From: Paracoccaceae bacterium
GTDB taxonomy: Bacteria > Pseudomonadota > Alphaproteobacteria > Rhodobacterales > Rhodobacteraceae
Direction: 5' to 3'
Assembly: GCA_007119835.1 (NCBI GenBank)
Contig: SKOX01000087.1
Span: 1 to 9,531, forward strand
Length of the DNA stretch: 9,531 bases
In this document: positions 5,276 through 9,531 of the stretch, in pieces
Position numbering within the stretch: the stretch's first letter is position 1
How the letters are laid out: each line of letters begins with the position of its first letter
Notes under the pieces: model-generated
The model's input: the letters and a program-made list of their open reading frames with translations, nothing else
What the model was told of the DNA's origin: nothing
Database searches by the model: none
Position numbers and translations under genes: made by a program

Positions 5276-6307
5276 TTGACCACAGTCCGGCACGTGACGG
5301 TGGCGCCCGACGAAGCGGACCAGCGGCTCGACCGCTGGCTCCGCCGGCTGTTTCCCCATGTCACGCAGGGCCGCGTGGAGCGCATGTGTCGCAAGGGCGA
5401 GATCCGCGTCGACGGCGGCCGTGTGAAACCGGCGACTAGGCTCGGCCCCGGCCAGACCGTGCGCCTGCCCCCCATGCCCCAGGACGAGGCGCCCGCGCCC
5501 GCGCCGCGCCCGATCCCGCAGGCCGACATCGACCTGATCCGGGGCACGGTGATCTACCGCGACGACGACGTGCTCGCCCTCAACAAGCCGCCGGGGCTCG
5601 CCGTGCAGGGGGGCTCGGGCACCACGCGTCACGTCGACGGGTTGGCCGAGGCGCTGCGATTCGGCGCCGACGAGAAGCCCCGGCTGGTCCACAGGCTCGA
5701 CCGGGACACCTCCGGCGTCCTCGTCCTCGCGCGCCACGCCCGGGCCGCGGCCGGCCTTGCGCGCGCCTTCCAGGCGCGCGACGCCGACAAGGTCTACTGG
5801 GCCGCGGTCGCCGGCTGCCCGTCGCCGCGCTCCGGCACGATCCGCACGGGGCTCGTGAAGGCGCAGGGTCACGGGCCGGCGGGGGAGGGCGAGCGCATGC
5901 AGATCGTGCCGCCGGAGGAAGTCGCTTCGGTGCCCGGCGCGCGGCGGGCGGTGACCGACTACCAGGTGCTCGACGCCGCCGCCCGGCGCGCGGCCTGGGT
6001 CGCGCTGCGCCCGGTCACCGGCCGCACGCACCAGTTGCGCGCGCACATGGCGGCGATCGGCCACCCCATCGTCGGCGACGGCAAGTATGGCGCGGGCCTT
6101 GGCCTCGAGGGCCGCGAGCCGACCCTGGGCGGCGGTGCGAGCCGCAAGCTGCACCTCCACGCCCGCTCCCTTGCGATCGAACACCCGAGGACCGGCGCGC
6201 GCCTCGTGCTCGTGGCTCCGATGCCCGAGCACATGGCGCGGACCTGGGACCTGATGGGCTGGGATCCGGCCGCAGCGCCGGCCGATCCGTTCGGAGCCGT
6301 GCCGTGA
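5276..6307 (+). CDS. rluC: RluA/RluC-family 23S rRNA pseudouridine synthase
   Basis: The enzyme isomerises uridine to pseudouridine in rRNA; RluC acts on 23S rRNA, but the exact target cannot be read from sequence. The 343-residue protein has an N-terminal S4 RNA-binding domain (about 14-65, with QGRVERMCRKGEIRVDGGRV). The RluA-type catalytic domain follows (about 95-320). Its motif HRLDRDTSGVLVLAR starts at His139 and has the catalytic Asp at 142. Later motifs are RPVTGRTHQLRAHMAAIGHPIVGDGKYG and KLHLHARSL. I chose the TTG at 5276 because AGGGGA (5264-5269) stands 6 nt upstream and MTTVRHVTVAPDEADQRLDRW matches the family start. The frame is open further upstream without family resemblance; GTG 5294 is a less likely alternative. 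It leads a three-gene operon, overlapping the next gene by 4 nt. Confidence 0.93.
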   Translation: MTTVRHVTVAPDEADQRLDRWLRRLFPHVTQGRVERMCRKGEIRVDGGRVKPATRLGPGQTVRLPPMPQDEAPAPAPRPIPQADIDLIRGTVIYRDDDVLALNKPPGLAVQGGSGTTRHVDGLAEALRFGADEKPRLVHRLDRDTSGVLVLARHARAAAGLARAFQARDADKVYWAAVAGCPSPRSGTIRTGLVKAQGHGPAGEGERMQIVPPEEVASVPGARRAVTDYQVLDAAARRAAWVALRPVTGRTHQLRAHMAAIGHPIVGDGKYGAGLGLEGREPTLGGGASRKLHLHARSLAIEHPRTGARLVLVAPMPEHMARTWDLMGWDPAAAPADPFGAVP

Positions 6308-6990
6308 CAGCCCTCCGGCTCGTGGTCTTCGACGTCGACGGCACCCTTGTCGACAGCCAGCGGCTGATCCTGGCTGCGATGCGGGCTGCCTTTGCCGAGG
6401 CGGGCCGGGACGCACCGGCCGACGCCGAGATCCTCGGCATCGTCGGGCTGTCGCTTCCCGTCGCGATCGCCGCGCTGGCGCCGGAGATACCGGAGCATGA
6501 GCGGGGCCAGATAACCGCGGCTTATCGCGCACATTTCGCGGCCGAACGGGTGGCGCACGGCGGCGAGGCGAACGCGCCGCTCTACCCGGGCGCCCGCGCT
6601 GCGCTCGACGTGCTTGCGGCAGCGCCCGCGACCTTGCTCGGCGTCGCGACGGGCAAGTCGCGGCGAGGCCTCGATCACCTCTTCAGCGCCCACGATCTCG
6701 GAGGCTATTTCGTCACCGCGCAGACGGCAGACGACCACCCGTCGAAACCCCACCCGTCCATGCTCGAGGCGACGCTCGCCGAGACAGGCTGCGCCGCTGC
6801 TCGGGCGGTGATGATCGGCGACACCGAGTTCGACGTGGTGATGGGGCGCACCGCCGGCTTCTCCACGATCGGCGTGACCTGGGGCTACCACAGCGAGGCA
6901 CGCCTCGCGCGCGCGGGTGCCGACCGCCTCGTGCGCGACTTCGGCGATCTCGCCGCTGCCCTCGAGGATCTGATGGAGGAACGCGCATGA
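6304..6990 (+). CDS. HAD-superfamily hydrolase, phosphoglycolate phosphatase-like
   Basis: This 228-residue protein is a HAD-IA phosphatase. Motif I is DVDGTLVDS with nucleophile Asp10 and acid/base Asp12. Motif II is ATGK with Thr116. Motif III is Lys148 in SKPHP. Motif IV is GDTEFD with Asp173 and Asp177. A helical cap lies between motifs I and II (about 18-85). The layout resembles Gph and PpaX-type enzymes, but the substrate cannot be told from sequence. The GTG at 6304 overlaps the rluC stop codon (GTGA) and has GGAG (6293-6296) 7 nt upstream, so translation is probably coupled. Its 3' end overlaps the ATP12 start by 4 nt. In Rhodobacterales a HAD gene between rluC and ATP12 is a familiar arrangement from memory; a functional link is not established. 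Confidence 0.93.
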   Translation: MTALRLVVFDVDGTLVDSQRLILAAMRAAFAEAGRDAPADAEILGIVGLSLPVAIAALAPEIPEHERGQITAAYRAHFAAERVAHGGEANAPLYPGARAALDVLAAAPATLLGVATGKSRRGLDHLFSAHDLGGYFVTAQTADDHPSKPHPSMLEATLAETGCAAARAVMIGDTEFDVVMGRTAGFSTIGVTWGYHSEARLARAGADRLVRDFGDLAAALEDLMEERA

Positions 6991-7697
6991 TCGCTGTGCC
7001 GCGCAAGCGTTTCTGGACGTCGGCCGTCGTCGCCGAGGAGGAGGATGGCTTCGCCGTGCGCCTCGATGCCCGGGCCCTCACCACCCCCGCGCGCGCGCCG
7101 CTCCGCGTTCCGACCCGACCGCTCGCCGAAGGCATCGCGGCAGAGTGGAACGATGTCGAGGGCGAGATCCGGCCGGAGCGGATGCCGCTCACCCGGGCTG
7201 CGAACACGAGCATCGACGGCGTGGTCCCGAATTCGCGCCCCCTCGCCGAGGCGATCGCCTCGTACGGCGGCACCGACCTGCTCTGCTACCGCGCCGAGGA
7301 TCCCGAGGGCCTCCGTCTCCGGCAGTTTCATGCATGGGATCCCCTGCTGGCATGGGCGTCCGAGGTTCTCGGCGCCCGGCTGATCGCCGTGATGGGCGTG
7401 ATGCACGCTCCTCAGCCGGAGGAGAGTCTCGCCGCGCTGCGCCAGGCGGTCGACGAGGAGGGACCCTTCCGGCTGACGGGGCTCTCGGAACTGGTCTCGC
7501 TGTCGGGCTCGCTCGTGCTCGGTCTCGCGGTTTCGCGCGGGGCGCTCGAGGCGTCGACGGCCTGGCGCATCTCGCGCATTGACGAGGACTGGCAGGAGGA
7601 GCAGTGGGGCGTCGACGCCGAAGCCCGCGCCGCGGCCGAGGCACGGCGCGAGGCCTTCCTCGCCGCCGAACGCTACCTGCGCCTTCTCGAGCGGTGA
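6987..7697 (+). CDS. ATP12 family F1-ATPase assembly chaperone
   Basis: ATP12 binds the F1 alpha subunit and prevents its aggregation during ATP synthase assembly; the family (Pfam ATP12) is found in mitochondria and alphaproteobacteria. The 236-residue product has the typical N-terminal part KRFWTSAVVAEEEDGFAVRL, then TPARAPLRVPTRPLAEGIAAEW and RPERMPLTRAANTSID. The helical C-terminal part contains TDLLCYRAEDPEGLRLRQ, WDPLLAW and the Glu/Trp-rich stretch DEDWQEEQWG. It is cytosolic, with no signal peptide or membrane segment. The ATG at 6987 overlaps the HAD stop codon (ATGA) and has GGAGGA (6975-6980) 6 nt upstream. It is the last gene of the rluC-HAD-ATP12 operon. A 6-bp hairpin (CTGCCG 7706-7711, CGGCAG 7719-7724) lies 8 nt after its stop codon without a T-tract. 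Confidence 0.93.
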   Translation: MIAVPRKRFWTSAVVAEEEDGFAVRLDARALTTPARAPLRVPTRPLAEGIAAEWNDVEGEIRPERMPLTRAANTSIDGVVPNSRPLAEAIASYGGTDLLCYRAEDPEGLRLRQFHAWDPLLAWASEVLGARLIAVMGVMHAPQPEESLAALRQAVDEEGPFRLTGLSELVSLSGSLVLGLAVSRGALEASTAWRISRIDEDWQEEQWGVDAEARAAAEARREAFLAAERYLRLLER

Positions 7698-7726
7698 CAT
7701 CAGGGCTGCCGCGCATATCGGCAGGC

Positions 7727-7743
7727 TGATCACGGAATGATCA
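7727..7743. promoter_or_regulatory. Phased TGATCA pair, possible operator
   Basis: Two copies of the palindrome TGATCA (7727-7732 and 7738-7743) are separated by CGGAA. The 11-bp repeat distance puts them on the same face of the helix. The pair lies about 43 bp upstream of the possible aapJ -35. This is a plausible binding site for an unidentified regulator, but short GATC palindromes also arise by chance. Confidence 0.35.
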
Positions 7744-7785
7744 ACGCGCGAGCGGTCGCCTGCGCCCCGGCGTGGCAAGTGTTGC

Positions 7786-7815
7786 TTGACCTTTGGCCAC
7801 TGAGGCAGAAAGTAT
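7786..7815 (+). promoter_or_regulatory. Possible aapJ promoter
   Basis: TTGACC (7786-7791), preceded by GC as in many alphaproteobacterial promoters, is followed after 18 bp by AAGTAT (7810-7815). The -35 is good and the -10 is weak. Transcription would begin near 7822, giving a leader of about 80 nt before the aapJ ATG. Confidence 0.45.
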
Positions 7816-7857
7816 GGAGCGCATAGGCAGAATGCCTGGCAACAGAACCAAGCGGAC

Positions 7858-7879
7858 GCCGCGGATGTGGCAGCCGCGG
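7858..7879 (+). repeat. GCCGCGG repeat/hairpin in the aapJ leader
   Basis: GCCGCGG occurs at 7858-7864 and 7873-7879. Because CCGCGG is self-complementary, the copies can form a 6-bp stem (7859-7864 with 7874-7879) around a 9-nt loop. It ends 11 nt before the strong SD GGAAGGA (7891-7897), so it does not itself cover the ribosome binding site. Confidence 0.4.
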
Positions 7880-7902
7880 AAAGTCCATCAGGAAGGAAGA
7901 TT

Positions 7903-8916
7903 ATGCAGAACAAGTTGCTTGTTGGTACCGGCCTTGCCCTTATCCTTGGCGCTGGCGGCGCGGCCGCACAGACGCTGCAGGAGGTACAGAGCCGCGGCGA
8001 GGTGCGTTGCGGCGCCAATACCGGCCTCGTCGGCTTCGCGGCGCCGGACGCGGAGGGGCGGTGGGTCGGCTTCGACGTCGACTACTGCCGCGCGCTCGCC
8101 GCGGCCGTGCTCGGCGATCCCGATGCCGTCGAGTTCGTGCCGACGACGGGCGTCACCCGCTTCGAGGCGCTCTCCTCGGGCGAGGTCGACGTGCTGGCGC
8201 GCAACACGACCTGGACCTTCACGCGCGACGTGGACCTCAACTTCACCTTCACCGGCGTGAACTACTACGATGGGCAGGGCTTCATGGTGCCGGCCGAACT
8301 TGGCGTGACCTCGGCGATGGAGCTCGACGGTGCCACCGTCTGCATCCAGACCGGCACCACGACCGAGCTCAACCTCGCGGACTTCTTCCGCGCCAACGAC
8401 ATGAGCTACGAGCCGGTGCCGATCGAGACCAACGCCGAGGGGCAGGTGCAGTACCTCGCCGGCGCCTGCGACACCTACACCACGGACGTCTCCGGCCTCG
8501 CTGCGCAGCGCGCGACCTTCGAGGACCCGCAGGCCCACGTGATCCTGCCCGAGGTGATCTCCAAGGAGCCGCTCGGGCCGCTGGTGCGCCACGGCGACGA
8601 CAACTGGGCCGACATCAACCGCTGGGTCCTCTTCGCGCTCATGGCCGCCGAGGAGAAGGGCGTCACCCAGGAGAACGTGCGCGAGCTCGCCGAGAGCGAC
8701 GACACCGGCAGCCCCGACATCAACCGCGTACTTGGCATCGAGGGCGAGTTCGGGAGGATGCTCGGTCTCGACAACGAGTGGGCGGTGATGGCGATCGAGG
8801 CCGTCGGCAACTACGGCGAGAGCTTCGAGCGTCACCTGGCGCCCCTCGGCCTCGATCGGGGCCTCAACGCGCTCTGGACCGAGGGCGGGCTGCACTACCC
8901 GATGCCCTTCCGTTGA
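7903..8916 (+). CDS. aapJ: Amino acid ABC transporter substrate-binding protein (AapJ/BztA type)
   Basis: This is a periplasmic binding protein for a polar amino acid importer. Relatives are BztA of Rhodobacter (glutamate, glutamine, aspartate, asparagine) and AapJ of rhizobia (broad L-amino acids). The 337-residue precursor has a signal peptide MQNKLLVGTGLALILGAGGAAA with likely cleavage after Ala22. The mature part is a type-3 solute-binding fold containing CGANTGLVGFAAPD, WVGFDVDYCRALAAAVLG, DVLARNTTWTFTRDVDLNF, VCIQTGTTTELNLADFF and ISKEPLGPLVRHGDD. These match the Aap/Bzt group closely, including the late segment GLNALWTEGGLHYPMPFR. ATG 7903 is supported by SD GGAAGGA (7891-7897) and the correct signal peptide; an in-frame GTG at 7867 would add 12 residues ahead of it. 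The precise substrate range cannot be decided. A strong hairpin separates it from aapQ. Confidence 0.94.
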   Translation: MQNKLLVGTGLALILGAGGAAAQTLQEVQSRGEVRCGANTGLVGFAAPDAEGRWVGFDVDYCRALAAAVLGDPDAVEFVPTTGVTRFEALSSGEVDVLARNTTWTFTRDVDLNFTFTGVNYYDGQGFMVPAELGVTSAMELDGATVCIQTGTTTELNLADFFRANDMSYEPVPIETNAEGQVQYLAGACDTYTTDVSGLAAQRATFEDPQAHVILPEVISKEPLGPLVRHGDDNWADINRWVLFALMAAEEKGVTQENVRELAESDDTGSPDINRVLGIEGEFGRMLGLDNEWAVMAIEAVGNYGESFERHLAPLGLDRGLNALWTEGGLHYPMPFR

Positions 8917-8924
8917 TCCGGGCT

Positions 8925-8951
8925 GCGGCGGAGGCAGGGCGCCTCCGCCGC
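8925..8951 (+). promoter_or_regulatory. Strong intercistronic hairpin between aapJ and aapQ
   Basis: GCGGCGGAGGC (8925-8935) and GCCTCCGCCGC (8941-8951) form a perfect 11-bp stem with loop AGGGC, 8 nt after the aapJ stop codon. No T-tract follows. In other binding-protein-dependent operons such structures protect the upstream message and partly attenuate the permease genes, so the binding protein is made in excess. That role here is inference. Confidence 0.6.
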
Positions 8952-9037
8952 TCCGGCCGCGAAGCTGAGCCCGGGGGGGTCGTGGCGGAGCGAACGCCTC
9001 GCCGCGCCGACCTCGGGGTACACGCGAGGACAAGCCC

Positions 9038-9531
9038 ATGGCGGTGATCTCGGATCCGGGCGGGCGGGGCTTCCGCCTCTCCATGCTGATCAGCGACACG
9101 CGCTACCGATCTGTGACGATCCAGGTCATCGCGTTCCTGCTCTTCCTGCTCGCGATCGGCTGGCTGCTGTCGAACGCGATGGCCAACCTCGCCGCGCAGG
9201 GCCAGACCTTCTCCTATCGCTTCCTGTGGCAGCCCGCCGGCTTCGACATCAACCAGCGCATAATCGAATACGACAGCCGCAGCACCCACGGCCGCGCCGC
9301 GCTCGTCGGCGTGCTCAACACGCTGCTGATTGCCTTTCTCGGCTGCATCGCCGCCACCATCATCGGCGTGATCGCCGGCATCCTGCGCCTCTCGACGAAC
9401 TGGCTCGTGTCCAAGGTCATGTCCGCCTATGTCGAGGTCTTCCGCAACATTCCGGTCCTGATCGTCATCCTGACCATCTACGCCGTGATGACGGAGGTGA
9501 TGCCGCCGCCCACCGCCTTCCGCGGAGAGGA
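9038..9531 (+). CDS. aapQ: Amino acid ABC transporter permease (AapQ/BztB type), 3' truncated by window
   Basis: The visible 164 residues are the N-terminal part of an inner-membrane permease that pairs with AapM/BztC, an ATPase AapP/BztD and the upstream binding protein. The cytoplasmic N-terminus contains LISDTRYRSVTIQV. A first membrane helix spans about residues 27-48, followed by a long periplasmic segment with FSYRFLWQPAGFDINQRIIEY, typical of this subfamily. Membrane helices follow at about 87-117 and 138-155. VEVFRNIPVLIVI marks the start of the conserved His/Glu/Gln-type permease domain. The ATG at 9038 has GAGGA (9026-9030) 7 nt upstream. The 121-nt gap from aapJ holds the strong hairpin and no other gene. 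The remaining permease and ATPase genes would lie beyond the window. Confidence 0.93.
   Translation, partial: MAVISDPGGRGFRLSMLISDTRYRSVTIQVIAFLLFLLAIGWLLSNAMANLAAQGQTFSYRFLWQPAGFDINQRIIEYDSRSTHGRAALVGVLNTLLIAFLGCIAATIIGVIAGILRLSTNWLVSKVMSAYVEVFRNIPVLIVILTIYAVMTEVMPPPTAFRGE

Noticed and set aside
7774..7788. Sigma-54-like TGGCA...TTGC before aapJ
   Set aside because: The distance between the GG and GC elements is 10 bp rather than the required 12, so it does not fit a -24/-12 promoter.
7793..8260. Open frame overlapping the aapJ leader and 5' part
   Set aside because: It runs out of frame through the aapJ signal peptide and conserved core and has no SD or recognisable content.

Overview
The window is a GC-rich chromosomal segment (I estimate upper-60s percent GC). 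It most likely comes from an alphaproteobacterium of the Rhodobacterales type. The main reasons are the rpsM-rpsK-rpoA-rplQ order with no rpsD inside it, an ATP12-type F1-ATPase chaperone (a family of alphaproteobacteria and mitochondria), and a Bzt/Aap-type acidic amino acid ABC transporter directly downstream. No mobile element, CRISPR array, tRNA or rRNA is visible.

Layout. Bases 1-33 hold what looks like the start of a divergent minus-strand gene with a strong Shine-Dalgarno (SD) sequence. A good sigma-70 promoter (TTGACG-16-TATACT) follows at 139-166, then an unusually hairpin-rich leader (172-319). The alpha operon then runs rpsM (GTG start, 320), rpsK (701), rpoA (1212) and rplQ (2313), closed by a textbook intrinsic terminator at 2765-2797. 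Next come rarA (2884-4221) and two small adjacent genes (4244-4657 and 4750-5175) that I read as BLUF-fold proteins. A tight operon follows: rluC-type pseudouridine synthase (TTG start, 5276), HAD phosphatase (GTGA overlap, 6304) and ATP12 chaperone (ATGA overlap, 6987). After a 205-base regulatory gap come aapJ/bztA (7903-8916) and the first 164 codons of aapQ/bztB (9038 to the edge).

How the genes fit together. Most of the window is core machinery: ribosomal proteins and RNA polymerase alpha, replication-fork maintenance, rRNA modification, F1-ATPase assembly and glutamate/aspartate-type amino acid uptake. The accessory part is the pair of BLUF-like genes between rarA and rluC. Aligned to the AppA BLUF domain, the first keeps the photoactive Tyr, Asn and Trp but has Gly where the essential Gln should be. 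The second keeps Asn, Gln and Trp but has Phe where the essential Tyr should be. So two neighbouring degenerate photoreceptor-fold proteins have each lost a different half of the Tyr-Gln pair that drives BLUF photochemistry. This is the most interesting observation here.

Secondary observations are RNA-level: an SD-sequestering hairpin in front of the divergent gene, four consecutive hairpins and a repeated GCAGAGAG motif in the rpsM leader, strong hairpins in several cistron junctions, and a helically phased TGATCA pair upstream of the transporter promoter.
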